64,000 bases of DNA from MSPOR6 sp964652195 (GTDB lineage: Bacteria > Poribacteria > WGA-4E > WGA-3G). The stretch lies in contig CAZZBB010000072.1 in NCBI GenBank assembly GCA_964652195.1, positions 21,126-85,125 on the forward strand, read 5' to 3'. Positions within the stretch are counted from its first letter, which is position 1. Each line of letters begins with the position of its first letter. The position numbers and the translations under genes were made by a program. Shown one piece after another: positions 1 through 9,397 of the stretch. The notes under the pieces were generated by a model that was given only the letters and a program-made list of their open reading frames with translations, searched no databases and was not told where the DNA came from.

Positions 1-1720
1 CATCAGTTTGATAAGCACGAAAAGTATATTCAGATGAAATTGGTTGCTTTTCGTCAATAGAATCAATTGAAATCGGGGCACCAGATTTTATCTCAGATGC
101 TTCAAGCATAGGAGATAAGTCAGTTGGTCCCGTCTGTTTCCAATCACGCCATAACGATACTTGTGAGTTTCCCGCTTTTTCACCGACAGAGAGTTCACCA
201 GAAGCAACATCAACTGTCAAATCAAGCATCCCTTCACCGAGTTGTTCCATCGGTGTTCCATCAAGATACGCACCAGCATTTACATCCATGTCTTTCTGTA
301 ACATCTTAAATCTGTCTGTTGTGGTAACTATTTTAATCGTAGGAACGAATGGGAAATTCGTGATAGATCCATTACCTGTAACAAAGAATATCATATTGGA
401 ACCAGATGCCACCTGACCAGCAATACTCTCTAAATCGTTCCCAGGACTATCCATAAAATAGTAGCCTGTATCCTTCATCAATTCGCTATAACTTATGACG
501 TAGTCAAGGCAAACATCTGGATTCCGTTTCATGGCTGCACCAATAGATTTAATCGCAATGTTATAAAGTCCACGGAAGTTATTCCCACCTGATGGATTCC
601 CTTCTGCAGAATGTCCATGCCAACCGACACGTTCCTTGAATTCCTCAACTGTATTCAGGAACTTACGGGCAGTTGCGACATCACGAACATTCTGTAGTAA
701 ATACGCTTCAGCACCAATTAACTCATCAGTTTCCGCCAAATTCGCACATCCACCATATCTGATTACCTCTTTAGCAACATAAGCTGCCAATGGATTACCA
801 GATACACCAGAAAAAGCATCTGAACCACCACACTGCAACGCAATCTTTAGATTCTCCAATGATTGCTCTGTACGATTGACAGTATCTACTAAATCTAACC
901 ATCCATTTATGGTATCAATTCCGCGTGTAATGTTATCATCAAAACCACCATCAATTCTGAAGAATTCATGTAAGACATTCTCAAGTTCATACCCTTCATG
1001 CAGCATATATTCTTTTAACATCTTATTTGTCACTGCTTCAGTTCCATAATCGACAAGAAGTATTGCACCTATATTCGGATGTATTGTAAACCCAGCAAGT
1101 GTCCGAAGTAGCATTTCTATGTTATTCGGAGTCTTATCCTCTCCACCTTCTGTATGCGTAACCGCCACAATTCCATCTATATTTGAGAAATCATCACTGA
1201 TACCTTTACAACTGTCAGCAAGCCTTCTTGCAAATCCAGAAGTACGAGCGGTTGTTCCCATAATCGCAATATAATTTCGTGTACCAACACCTCTGTCCCC
1301 ATGACGACTATAACCAAGAAAATGACGGGTCTCTGGGTGTTGATCAACCTGTCTTCCAGGTCTGAAAGAAGTTTCATCTAATCTATAAGGTACAATCTCA
1401 TCAATAAAATTCGGGTGAGTCGGTAGTTCAAAATCTAAATTACGTATTGATAACGAATCAATCATTTTTTGATTGCAAACATAATCTCCAGACCTGATCG
1501 TCTCTGAAGCATAACCAAAAGGCAATCCCCATGACAAAAGAGGATCATGTGCTGATATAGAATGTATTGCAAATCTATGTCCTTCTAATACTGTATGAGA
1601 AAGAGAAAATTGGAATCCATCGTATTGAATTTGAGATCCAGATTCTAATCTCTGTGTAGCAATAGCTACGTTATCATCTGGTGCAGGTAACCGAGCAACA
1701 CTTGAAAAGTCATATTGCAT
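1..1720 (-). CDS. UxaA/GarD-family altronate or galactarate dehydratase (partial, runs off left edge)
   Basis: The minus-strand frame opens at an ATG at 1720, preceded by AAGGAG, and stays open for 573 codons to the window edge, so the C-terminus is missing. The N-terminal part resembles the SAF domain of UxaA. It is followed by the family signature GxxRxxGxxGTRNYI (residues about 145-165). Later come QCGGSDAFSG and a GNPSGGNNFRGL stretch near two thirds of the frame, all hallmarks of altronate/galactarate dehydratases. These enzymes remove water from a sugar acid to give a 2-keto-3-deoxy acid. The gene lies 23 bp downstream of the methyltransferase gene on the same strand and is probably co-transcribed with it. 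Substrate (altronate, galactarate or another aldonate) cannot be told from sequence. Confidence 0.88.
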   Translation of the reverse strand, partial: MQYDFSSVARLPAPDDNVAIATQRLESGSQIQYDGFQFSLSHTVLEGHRFAIHSISAHDPLLSWGLPFGYASETIRSGDYVCNQKMIDSLSIRNLDFELPTHPNFIDEIVPYRLDETSFRPGRQVDQHPETRHFLGYSRHGDRGVGTRNYIAIMGTTARTSGFARRLADSCKGISDDFSNIDGIVAVTHTEGGEDKTPNNIEMLLRTLAGFTIHPNIGAILLVDYGTEAVTNKMLKEYMLHEGYELENVLHEFFRIDGGFDDNITRGIDTINGWLDLVDTVNRTEQSLENLKIALQCGGSDAFSGVSGNPLAAYVAKEVIRYGGCANLAETDELIGAEAYLLQNVRDVATARKFLNTVEEFKERVGWHGHSAEGNPSGGNNFRGLYNIAIKSIGAAMKRNPDVCLDYVISYSELMKDTGYYFMDSPGNDLESIAGQVASGSNMIFFVTGNGSITNFPFVPTIKIVTTTDRFKMLQKDMDVNAGAYLDGTPMEQLGEGMLDLTVDVASGELSVGEKAGNSQVSLWRDWKQTGPTDLSPMLEASEIKSGAPISIDSIDEKQPISSEYTFRAYQTD

Positions 1721-1743
1721 ACTAACTCCTTATACTATTTCCA

Positions 1744-2319
1744 TTACCGACGATAGACACTCACTTCAATGGCATCCTGTTTTACCCAAGGCAGATCAAT
1801 ATCAAACCAATGTGTTTCGCTATCATATTGTGTCCGAACATGATCAAGATAATCAGCCATAGCATCAGCACCTATACCAACATTATCAGCCAATACTGTC
1901 GCTGGATCAGTCAATTTAGGTTCTATCGCTTTAAAACAAGGAAAATAATTGTCAAAGTTGTTGTCAAGTATAAGAAAATCTACTTGGTCTTCTACTTCTA
2001 TACTTCTTAATACTTCCTCCGCATCACCAATACGTGAATCTACCAAATCTGCAACACCAGCCTGTTCAAAATTTGAACGTGCCTGTTCTGCGCGTTTGGA
2101 ATCTATCTCAACCGTAATTAATCGACCTGAACCGATTGTTTTTAATACACGTAAGATCCATAATCCTGAGTAGCCAATAGCAGTACCACATTCAACAATT
2201 AATGATGGTCTTGCTTTCTCAATACAATTAGCAACAAATTCCGCTTTTTCTGGTCCCAACATTGGGATTCTCTCTTCTCTACACTGTACTTCAACTTCAT
2301 GCAATACTTGATCAAACAT
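1744..2319 (-). CDS. SAM-dependent O-methyltransferase (class I, COMT-like)
   Basis: This 191-residue protein has a Rossmann-type methyltransferase core. VECGTAIGYSGLWI (residues about 42-55) is the SAM-binding motif I, and ITVEID (about 70) carries the acidic residue that binds the SAM ribose. A later DFLILDNNFDNY segment matches the metal/catalytic strand of the O-methyltransferase family 3 fold (catechol or caffeoyl-CoA type). The usual family length is about 200-220 residues, so this is compact. The start ATG follows GGAGGATGTGA, a good ribosome binding site. It is the first gene of a short minus-strand pair with the UxaA-family gene. The natural acceptor is unknown. Confidence 0.82.
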   Translation of the reverse strand: MFDQVLHEVEVQCREERIPMLGPEKAEFVANCIEKARPSLIVECGTAIGYSGLWILRVLKTIGSGRLITVEIDSKRAEQARSNFEQAGVADLVDSRIGDAEEVLRSIEVEDQVDFLILDNNFDNYFPCFKAIEPKLTDPATVLADNVGIGADAMADYLDHVRTQYDSETHWFDIDLPWVKQDAIEVSVYRR

Positions 2320-2430
2320 TCACATCCTCCATAAACCGATCATCGGACTATTTTACATATAAAATGAATCTATTATAAATTTGCCAAATTTGCAGGGTTA
2401 ATTAGTTTTAAGAATTCTCAGTTCCTGAGT

Positions 2431-2899
2431 GTTACTGATAGTTTCTTTCGTAGGGAATCAACGCAGCATGCACATATGGCATGCTGCGGGGTTGAACCAC
2501 AGGTGAAACCCAACATTTCCTGTATTCCAAATGTTATATGTTGTGTTTCGTCCTCAACCTAACCTACATGTAGTTTATATAGAACTGTGAAAAACATAAC
2601 AGAAAAAACGAAAACTAAATAACCGTATAAATTTGACATTTAGTTTCTAAAAATGATAAAATTTAACAACAATCTAAATGTAATCGCTCTTCATATTCTA
2701 CAAGTTTCAGACTCTGTAGTTGTAATTTATATATCTTTCAAAATATGAGATATAATACACGATTATAGTCTAACGGTCAAGATGTCCTAACCCTAAGTTA
2801 AGGTTATTAAGTTCAAATATTTTCATGTTGATGTGTGTTACTGATAATTTCATGCGTAGGTTGGGTTGAACCGTAGGTAAAACCCAACATGTCCTGTAT
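2431..2899. repeat. Two diverged copies of a hairpin-bearing intergenic repeat
   Basis: Copies lie at about 2431-2525 and 2837-2899. Both start GTTACTGATA, contain GTAGG, GGGTTGAACC and AAACCCAAC, and end TCCTGTAT. Each can fold GGGTT against AACCC. Copy 1 also holds the palindrome GCAGCATG...CATGCTGC. The rest of the 570-bp gap is AT-rich with no supported gene. Copy 2 runs across the most upstream in-frame ATG (2889) of the sigma-factor reading frame, which argues against that ATG as the start. Confidence 0.7.
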
Positions 2900-2990
2900 G
2901 GATAGAGGTATCTTTAATTATCTTGCATTAAATAAATTGGAACCCTATACAAATTTCGGTGTATATGAGTATGTACCTTCGGAGGGTCAG

Positions 2991-3599
2991 ATGCCAGAAT
3001 TAGATGATAAATTAATGCAGCAATTCCAAAAGGGGGATGAAAATGCATTCACACTTTTGGTACGCAGACATCAACAACCTCTAATTAACTTTATTGCAAA
3101 GTTTACAGGAGATAGAGATAACGCTGAAGACTTAGCACAAGAGACATTTATACGAATGTATAAAGCCTCTGATCGCTACAAACCTGGTCGTGCACAGTTT
3201 AAAACTTGGATGTATTTTATCGCAAGAAATCTATGCAAAAATGATATACGGAATAGAGCACGAAGGGATAGATTTCGTGTTGATAATGTCACATCAAACC
3301 ATAACGATAATGGAGAAAACGAAGAAGATATTGATCTCATTGCAACTGCACCCGCAGATACAGCATTGCAGCCTGAAGCAGCTATAGAACGGAAGGAACT
3401 CCGAAATACTATCCAAAAGGCAATTGCTGAATTACCAGAGCAATACCGATTTCCACTCATACTCAGGGATATTCAAGGATTAAGTTATGACGAAATTGGC
3501 AAGATTCTTGACCTACGTAGTGGAACGACAAAATCTCGAATCAATCGTGCAAGGATAATGTTAAAAAACAAACTTAAACCATACATGGAGACAATATGA
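2991..3599 (+). CDS. ECF-type RNA polymerase sigma factor (sigma-70 family)
   Basis: A protein of about 202 residues with a region 2 helix set (DAEDLAQETFIRMYK-like: NAEDLAQETFIRMYKA) and a C-terminal region 4 helix-turn-helix (LPEQYRFPLILRDIQGLSY, then GTTKSRINRAR). This is the normal layout and length of an extracytoplasmic-function sigma factor. The frame is open to an ATG at 2889, but that ATG lies inside a dispersed repeat. The ATG at 2991 sits 6 nt after GGAGGG and leaves a standard N-terminus, so I use it. The stop overlaps the start of the anti-sigma gene (ATGA), so the two are translationally coupled. Confidence 0.9.
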   Translation: MPELDDKLMQQFQKGDENAFTLLVRRHQQPLINFIAKFTGDRDNAEDLAQETFIRMYKASDRYKPGRAQFKTWMYFIARNLCKNDIRNRARRDRFRVDNVTSNHNDNGENEEDIDLIATAPADTALQPEAAIERKELRNTIQKAIAELPEQYRFPLILRDIQGLSYDEIGKILDLRSGTTKSRINRARIMLKNKLKPYMETI

Positions 3600-4189
3600 A
3601 CTGCCTACAGATTGAGGAAAACTTCTCTTCTCATTTCGAAGATACGCTTGACTATCAAACTTTACAGAAATTTGAAAAACATATTTCAAATTGTGAAGCG
3701 TGTCAGAAGGAATACAAACTCTTCCGCGAATCTGTTACTGAATTACGACAACTGCCACAGGATCAACCCTCACCTTATTTCTTAGCAACAATACAACAAC
3801 AACTGAGCAAAGAACAACCCGCAGGACTTTCATTCTGGCAGCGAATTAACGCTAAATTTGTTACACCTAAGTGGGCAGTAAGTGGGGGATTGGTTATGTT
3901 AATGACAATCATAGGTGTTTTCATATATCAATTCGATGTAGGTAATGATGATAATACTCCGTTGGACACACTAACCCAATCAACTCAAATGGTAGAAGAT
4001 AAATCGTCTTCAGTCATCGTCGAAGATTCAAGACATACAACAAAATCTCCAACTCTTCGGAACAATCTTAATCATTCAGGAATTGGTTCTTCAATTTTTT
4101 CAAACACTGTTTCTGGAAAACCAATGCAACAAAGGTATGTCCTTAAACAGGTAAGTTATTCAACACCTGTCACTGGTGGCGGATTATAG
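3596..4189 (+). CDS. Anti-sigma factor with zinc-finger (zf-HC2) and one membrane segment
   Basis: The 197-residue protein has the H-x3-C-x2-C anti-sigma motif (HISNCEAC, residues about 29-36) in an N-terminal cytoplasmic domain. A single hydrophobic segment (about 93-113, WAVSGGLVMLMTIIGVFIYQ) is followed by an exported, low-complexity Ser/Thr/Asn-rich tail. In the family the zinc domain holds the partner sigma factor inactive at the membrane until a signal triggers release. It overlaps the upstream ECF sigma gene by 4 nt, and an HtrA-like gene follows 35 bp later, so the three genes form a likely envelope-stress operon. Confidence 0.85.
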   Translation: MNCLQIEENFSSHFEDTLDYQTLQKFEKHISNCEACQKEYKLFRESVTELRQLPQDQPSPYFLATIQQQLSKEQPAGLSFWQRINAKFVTPKWAVSGGLVMLMTIIGVFIYQFDVGNDDNTPLDTLTQSTQMVEDKSSSVIVEDSRHTTKSPTLRNNLNHSGIGSSIFSNTVSGKPMQQRYVLKQVSYSTPVTGGGL

Positions 4190-4224
4190 TATACTACTAT
4201 GAAATGAATGGATAAGGAATAGAC

Positions 4225-5301
4225 ATGTTTGATAATCAAAACACACATACACTCAAGACTGAACGAATAAATAACCTTCTTTTTCATACATTCATATATA
4301 TCTTTCTATTTCTTTTCATTACTGTATTATCAACTGAAGCGAAAGATAATTTCCTACAACTGTTTGAAAAGGAATTCAAAAAGGTTATAAATTCCGCACG
4401 TCCTGCTGTTGTTAAAGTATTAGCAACTCGTAATTCCAAAAACAGATTGCAATCAAATGTCGGAAATATTACGTTGCTTCAGCAAGACGTTAGTTCCGGT
4501 ATACTATTAGATAAGAATGGATACATTGCTACAACAACGTTCAGTTTTGCACCCAATAAAATTGAGGTGGTTTTTCATAATGATCAAAGGGCAACCGCCA
4601 AAGTCATAGGTATAGATCAATTAACTGATATTGTTGTAATAAAAGTTGATGATGATTTACCAAAAAGAGTAAAACAAGGTGATTCCACACAATTAGATAT
4701 TGGCTCATTTGTTTTTACAATCGGAAGTACACATGGCGATCATCCAATTGTTTCGTTTGGAATCGTGAGTGGGTGTGAGTATTTACCTGAACTCCCTTGT
4801 GATGAATTAATTAAAATTAACGCACCAATTTCTCCTGGAAATAGTGGAGGAGCAGTTATAAATACATCCGGCGAAGTAATCGGAATGATAATGGCTATTC
4901 TTACTGAAAAAACTGAAATGGGGTTACTACAACCAACCATTCAGTTGGTGAAAACACAAAAAATCACTTTTGCATTACCAATTGAAACAGTCAAGTCGGT
5001 TGCTGATGAAATAATTAAAAATGGGAAAGTTTCCAGAGGATGGCTCGGTGTTGACATTGAAACAAGTGATTTTGGGGTTTTCATTACACGAGTCGTACAA
5101 GACAGTCCTGCACAAAAGAGTGGACTCCTACCAAGAGATATAATCCTTGAATTTAATAATGATCCAATCAGACACTACTTCGAACTTCTAAGAAGAGTAG
5201 GCACTTCAACGCCAAGTACAGATATTACTCTTAAAATACGTAGAGATGGGCGTATTCAAAGTCATACTGTTAAGCTCGGGGAAAGACAAGACTCAAAGTA
5301 G
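4225..5301 (+). CDS. HtrA/DegP-like trypsin-fold protein with one PDZ domain, catalytic His apparently missing
   Basis: The 358-residue protein has an N-terminal hydrophobic anchor or signal (residues about 19-38), a trypsin-like domain (about 45-265) and one PDZ domain (about 270-350, starting RGWLGV). The nucleophile motif GNSGG and the Asp-bearing LTDIVVIKV are intact. Where active HtrA proteins read GYIVTNNHVV this one reads GYIATTTFSF, so the catalytic His aligns with Phe. It may therefore be a non-proteolytic, peptide-binding member of the family, although a shifted alignment is possible. Position after the sigma/anti-sigma pair suggests a sensor or regulator in the same envelope-stress circuit. 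Confidence 0.85.
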   Translation: MFDNQNTHTLKTERINNLLFHTFIYIFLFLFITVLSTEAKDNFLQLFEKEFKKVINSARPAVVKVLATRNSKNRLQSNVGNITLLQQDVSSGILLDKNGYIATTTFSFAPNKIEVVFHNDQRATAKVIGIDQLTDIVVIKVDDDLPKRVKQGDSTQLDIGSFVFTIGSTHGDHPIVSFGIVSGCEYLPELPCDELIKINAPISPGNSGGAVINTSGEVIGMIMAILTEKTEMGLLQPTIQLVKTQKITFALPIETVKSVADEIIKNGKVSRGWLGVDIETSDFGVFITRVVQDSPAQKSGLLPRDIILEFNNDPIRHYFELLRRVGTSTPSTDITLKIRRDGRIQSHTVKLGERQDSK

Positions 5302-5358
5302 GTTTTTCCTATCATCCTGAACTCTTTAGGTTAATTTCTAACATATACTCAGATAATC

Positions 5359-6429
5359 CTATTTTAATCGGTTGAACTCATCAAGGTAAGCGCGAGCAAT
5401 TTCTTTGTTACCTTTGATAATCAATAGGTTTTCACTATTCCGTGTTTCAGCATTTTTTGAGAAATTATATGAACCAGTTATCACTGTTTCTCCATCAATA
5501 ATTATGACCTTGTGATGCATAGCTCCAGGTTCATTATCTAATCTAACAGACAATCCTGCTTTGTCCATACTATCGTATTCCGAATATCCCTTATTGCTTT
5601 TTTTCTGGTTGGCATCAAATATACCATCCACAGAAATACCCGAGTCAAACTGTTCTTGCATCGCCTTGCCTAACTTATCATGGGTAAAAGAAAAAGCCAT
5701 GAAATGAATTGATTCTTCTGCTGCTTTAATTTCTTTCAATAGCGGAGAAATAGTATCATTCTCTGGCGCGAAATAGGTGGTAATCTTTGTGCCATCGTTC
5801 AGTCTAATTCGAGGGAAAGGTACATTCGGATCGGATGAACGATCATATTCTGATAATACAAACAACTCACGAAACTCTTGCGTAAAATTCGTAGCAAGGG
5901 GTGGTGAATCTATCCAAACAACGTTATTATTATTCTTATACGCTCCCCTATAAGTAGGATTGTAGGAACCTGTCCATACATAACGTCCATCAATTACAAA
6001 AAACTTATGATGCATCAATCCTTCATTTCCACTATCATCTAAAACAGGTATTCCTGATGTTATAAGTCGTTGAAATTCCTCCTCATCAACATTATTGTTT
6101 TCTGCAAAGATTCGCACCTTCACATTTCGTTGATGTGCACCGATTAAGGCATCTGCTATAGGTTGAGAATCAAGATCATACAGCGCAGCATCGATACGTT
6201 CTGCGGCAATGTTCAGTTTCTCTACGAGTCGATTTTCTAATGAACTCGAACTATTACCATTACCCACATCGCTGAAATACACCTGCAATGTAACCGTATT
6301 AGTTGGAGGCTTCGGTATATTCCTGTAATGTCTTATACCGAAGCCTATTGCTACAGCAAAAATTATGAGTAGGCAAAAAGGAACAAACCGTGATTTCCGT
6401 GGTTTCGGTGGTGCAGCAGATTCACTCAA
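5359..6429 (-). CDS. Membrane-anchored phospholipase D-like protein (two HKD motifs)
   Basis: The 356-residue protein has an N-terminal cytoplasmic Pro/Lys-rich stretch, one membrane segment (about 17-33) and two PLD repeats. The HKD motifs read HHKFFVIDGRYVWTGSYN and HHKVIIIDGETVITGSYN, both with HxKxxxxD complete and followed by the usual GS(Y)N. Bacterial members hydrolyse phosphodiesters in lipids or nucleic acid (Nuc-type). Two motifs and about 350 residues fit cardiolipin-synthase-like or secreted nuclease-like enzymes. The start is a TTG directly abutting the stop of the PhyH gene upstream on the same strand. The specific substrate is not predictable. Confidence 0.85.
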   Translation of the reverse strand: MSESAAPPKPRKSRFVPFCLLIIFAVAIGFGIRHYRNIPKPPTNTVTLQVYFSDVGNGNSSSSLENRLVEKLNIAAERIDAALYDLDSQPIADALIGAHQRNVKVRIFAENNNVDEEEFQRLITSGIPVLDDSGNEGLMHHKFFVIDGRYVWTGSYNPTYRGAYKNNNNVVWIDSPPLATNFTQEFRELFVLSEYDRSSDPNVPFPRIRLNDGTKITTYFAPENDTISPLLKEIKAAEESIHFMAFSFTHDKLGKAMQEQFDSGISVDGIFDANQKKSNKGYSEYDSMDKAGLSVRLDNEPGAMHHKVIIIDGETVITGSYNFSKNAETRNSENLLIIKGNKEIARAYLDEFNRLK

Positions 6430-7320
6430 TTATACACCCCACCTTCGTCGGGATTCTTCTAAGGGTTCAATGTTCGCATCCTTCTGTTTCCAAGAATAGT
6501 GACCTTTTGGATCCTCTCCGATCCATCGTTCATCTATTGGTTCAGATGCAAGTTGATAACGGGTATCCGCAGTAATTCTAATTCTATTCGAGGTATTAAC
6601 AAGTGAAGCATGCATTAAGAACATGCTAAAGATTATGACATCACCAGCAAAAAATGATGTTGTTGCCCAATACCCTCCGAATTTCTCTATTACTTCAAGA
6701 GGTTTATGACTAAAATGTCCCTCAATTAGGTCACGGTCAACATCAGACTGACCATACGTCTTTCTAACTTTATCAAATCGATTCGATCCAAGACAGAACA
6801 CTATCGGTCCCATATCCAATGAAACATCCCCAAAAGGAGTCCAACAACTATATAAATCTTGTGTTCCCCTTCCCATAAATACTATGTCATAATGTATATG
6901 AGAACCAGCACCTGGACCAGCAGTTCGTAACCACTTAAAATCAAAGGTACGCGCTTCCCCTCCAAGAAAATCTTCAAAAAAACTCATTACAGGTTCACCC
7001 TCAACAACTGTTTTGAATTCTGGAAGCTTCGTGAGATTTTTATTTCCCATGGAACCTGTTGAAGTTGGTACAGGATAATCTGGATTATAAATCCCATCCA
7101 TTAGTGGTGCATCAGGTACAAGCATCCCTTTACTATGTAATTTTTCTAAGATTACCTTACGCGCTGCAAGAACTTCATCCTTATCATGTAATTCCCGAAT
7201 TAATAGATAACCATCCTCATACATCCTTTTCTTCAATGCCAAAGGATCATCTAATATGTCATTACTCTCTCTTAAATCTATTCTTACGTCTATTTCCTGT
7301 TCTAAAAAAGGAAGTTTCAT
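6430..7320 (-). CDS. Phytanoyl-CoA dioxygenase (PhyH)-family Fe(II)/2-oxoglutarate oxygenase
   Basis: This 296-residue protein shows the jelly-roll oxygenase pattern. The proximal metal motif is HIHYD (residues about 140-144, H-x-D type). A distal His lies in FLMHASL, followed by an Arg-bearing NRIRI segment for 2-oxoglutarate. The acidic/aromatic WTPFGDVSLDMGPI segment is typical of PhyH. These enzymes hydroxylate a carbon substrate using oxygen and 2-oxoglutarate. The gene abuts the PLD-like gene downstream and lies 1 bp from the FGE-sialidase gene upstream, so the three are one transcription unit. PhyH paralogues of unknown substrate are abundant in Poribacteria. Confidence 0.88.
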   Translation of the reverse strand: MKLPFLEQEIDVRIDLRESNDILDDPLALKKRMYEDGYLLIRELHDKDEVLAARKVILEKLHSKGMLVPDAPLMDGIYNPDYPVPTSTGSMGNKNLTKLPEFKTVVEGEPVMSFFEDFLGGEARTFDFKWLRTAGPGAGSHIHYDIVFMGRGTQDLYSCWTPFGDVSLDMGPIVFCLGSNRFDKVRKTYGQSDVDRDLIEGHFSHKPLEVIEKFGGYWATTSFFAGDVIIFSMFLMHASLVNTSNRIRITADTRYQLASEPIDERWIGEDPKGHYSWKQKDANIEPLEESRRRWGV

Positions 7321-7321
7321 A

Positions 7322-9349
7322 TTATTTCCTCACTTTAGATGGTGGTGATTCTCGTAACCATGCATAGTTAAAACGGTAATGTTGTTTACTGGAAATCAAG
7401 TGGATGATACCATTCTGTCCTTGACACATAGCGAGATACCCACCTGGTTCAGCAGAATTAAGACCCATTATAAATGGCCGTCCATCCATAGTTTCAATTT
7501 CTCGGTCATGTCCATCGTCCGTAATTAGACGAATATGAGACCAAGTATCTCCATCATCATAAGAAAGAGCACTAAACATGCCTGTCACAAGTCGTTCATT
7601 TCCCGATTCATCAACTATTGGCATTGATTCAGGAGTTTTTCTACTACCTGTAAAGGAGATTAGTAAGATCGGATCTTCCTGTAACCTCAAAAATACACAT
7701 CTCTGTCCACCAGAAACAGGTGGAAATTGACTGGCACTGTACTGCCAGGTCTTCCCGCCATCATCTGATACACTTTTGGGCATTCGCTCATCTATGGTGT
7801 CACCCCGACCAAACGCCATGAGACGTCCATCCGATAATTCCACAACGGCTGCATGGATTCCTGCTATCCATCCCCCGTGCTTACCAGCAGCAAAATCAGG
7901 AATTGGTTGTCCCGCACCCGGATCATGCCAGGTGTCACCATCATCTTCACTAATCCATACTGCAGTTCCTCCATTTCCACCTGTTACCGCATCACAAGCA
8001 AGTAATATCGAACCGTCTTGTCTACGAAACACAGAAGCAATTGGCATATGACGGAGTTGGTGTTCAGGAGATATAAACCGTGGTTTTGACCAGGTAGCAC
8101 AATTATCATCTGAATACCGCATAATTAATGCTAAAGGTCCCCAGGTTGCTGCTGCTGAAAGACCATTAAAATGATAGATACGACCTTTCTCATTACGCCA
8201 AAGTGATGTGGCATGATTGTTTCTATCCGGCGGACCCCAAAACGGTTCTGCTTCTTCCCATTCAGTTTCACCATGACGTAAACGACTCCCGGCTAACGTT
8301 AACTCACGACCACGTTCTGTTACACATGAATACCAAGCGGCAAACATATCTCCATTAGGACACTCAACAATTGCAGGTACATGGTTATGTGATGAAAAAA
8401 GCGGACCATTAGATCCTTCTGGAATCCTAACAAATGGAATTGGTTCTTCAAAGTATGGGGTATCTGGAGCACTTTGAGCGGTGTTTGTCGTAACATCTGT
8501 TTGTTTTACATTTAATCCCCATGAACCTACTTTTCTTGCTGGTAAGGCGGTTGATGTCTCAGACATCTCACAACAGACTACCCTAAAACCAATATACCAA
8601 CTTTTATCTTCCGGTACCGCACCCATCCGATTCGCAGAACGTAAATAACAGAGCAATGTTGAATGACTACCACCACGAGTAACACGATATAGCCCCTCAT
8701 CTCGACCTACCGGATCTACTTGAGACTCTGATTCATACGGTCCGTACCAATCTTGACACCACTCCTCAACATTTCCATGCATGTCATATATACCCCAAGC
8801 ATTAGGGGTTGTCTTCCCAACATGCAATGGCATAATTTCCTCTGTACCCCGACTACGGGCATTATCTGGATACCAACTCTCTCCAATGTTTTTATGAAAC
8901 TCTACCGGTAATGTATCTCCTGTATGATAGTGAGTGGTTGTTCCCGCTCTACATACATACTCCCATTCCGCTTCTGTTGGCAATCGGTATGATTTACCCT
9001 CTTTATCAGACAACCATTTGCAGAAATTATTCGCATCGTTCCAATCTACAAATACCACTGCTTCATCATCTTCCTTAGAGAATCCAAACTTTCCACGTAT
9101 CTCATTGTGTTCATGTTGAAATTCCTCATATTGAAGATTTGTTACCTGAAAGATTCCTACATATAGAGGATTACTTATTGTTACTTGATGAACTGGGTGT
9201 TCATCCCAATCCCCATCCCGAAGGTATTCCTTCTCTGCTATAATTTCATCGGAAAGGTTTGCTCTTTCTGAACCCATCATGAAACTTCCCGCTTCTACTT
9301 TAACAAATTGTATACCAATTGAATTGGTAAAAGTTTTTCCATGTTCCAT
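7322..9349 (-). CDS. Fusion: formylglycine-generating-enzyme (FGE/sulfatase-modifying) domain + sialidase-type beta-propeller
   Basis: The 675-residue protein has two clear halves. Residues about 5-265 are an FGE-sulfatase domain: FVKVEAGSFMMGS at the start, then YRLPTEAEWEYVCRAG, GNVEEWCQDWYGP and a final RGGS...RSANR...GFRVV. Residues about 300-665 are a BNR/Asp-box propeller with at least four SxDxGxTW-like boxes (SDDNCATW, SEDDGDTW, SDDGGKTW, SYDDGDTW). FGE-type domains often bind or oxidise substrates in secondary metabolism as well as activating sulfatases; the propeller suggests glycan recognition or exo-sialidase-like hydrolysis. No signal peptide is evident. The ATG at 9349 is the natural start. 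The two-domain combination in one chain is uncommon. Confidence 0.85.
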   Translation of the reverse strand: MEHGKTFTNSIGIQFVKVEAGSFMMGSERANLSDEIIAEKEYLRDGDWDEHPVHQVTISNPLYVGIFQVTNLQYEEFQHEHNEIRGKFGFSKEDDEAVVFVDWNDANNFCKWLSDKEGKSYRLPTEAEWEYVCRAGTTTHYHTGDTLPVEFHKNIGESWYPDNARSRGTEEIMPLHVGKTTPNAWGIYDMHGNVEEWCQDWYGPYESESQVDPVGRDEGLYRVTRGGSHSTLLCYLRSANRMGAVPEDKSWYIGFRVVCCEMSETSTALPARKVGSWGLNVKQTDVTTNTAQSAPDTPYFEEPIPFVRIPEGSNGPLFSSHNHVPAIVECPNGDMFAAWYSCVTERGRELTLAGSRLRHGETEWEEAEPFWGPPDRNNHATSLWRNEKGRIYHFNGLSAAATWGPLALIMRYSDDNCATWSKPRFISPEHQLRHMPIASVFRRQDGSILLACDAVTGGNGGTAVWISEDDGDTWHDPGAGQPIPDFAAGKHGGWIAGIHAAVVELSDGRLMAFGRGDTIDERMPKSVSDDGGKTWQYSASQFPPVSGGQRCVFLRLQEDPILLISFTGSRKTPESMPIVDESGNERLVTGMFSALSYDDGDTWSHIRLITDDGHDREIETMDGRPFIMGLNSAEPGGYLAMCQGQNGIIHLISSKQHYRFNYAWLRESPPSKVRK

Positions 9350-9397
9350 TTTAATATAATTTCTCTTTTCAAATGTGTGATCTCTATTTTCAGATTG

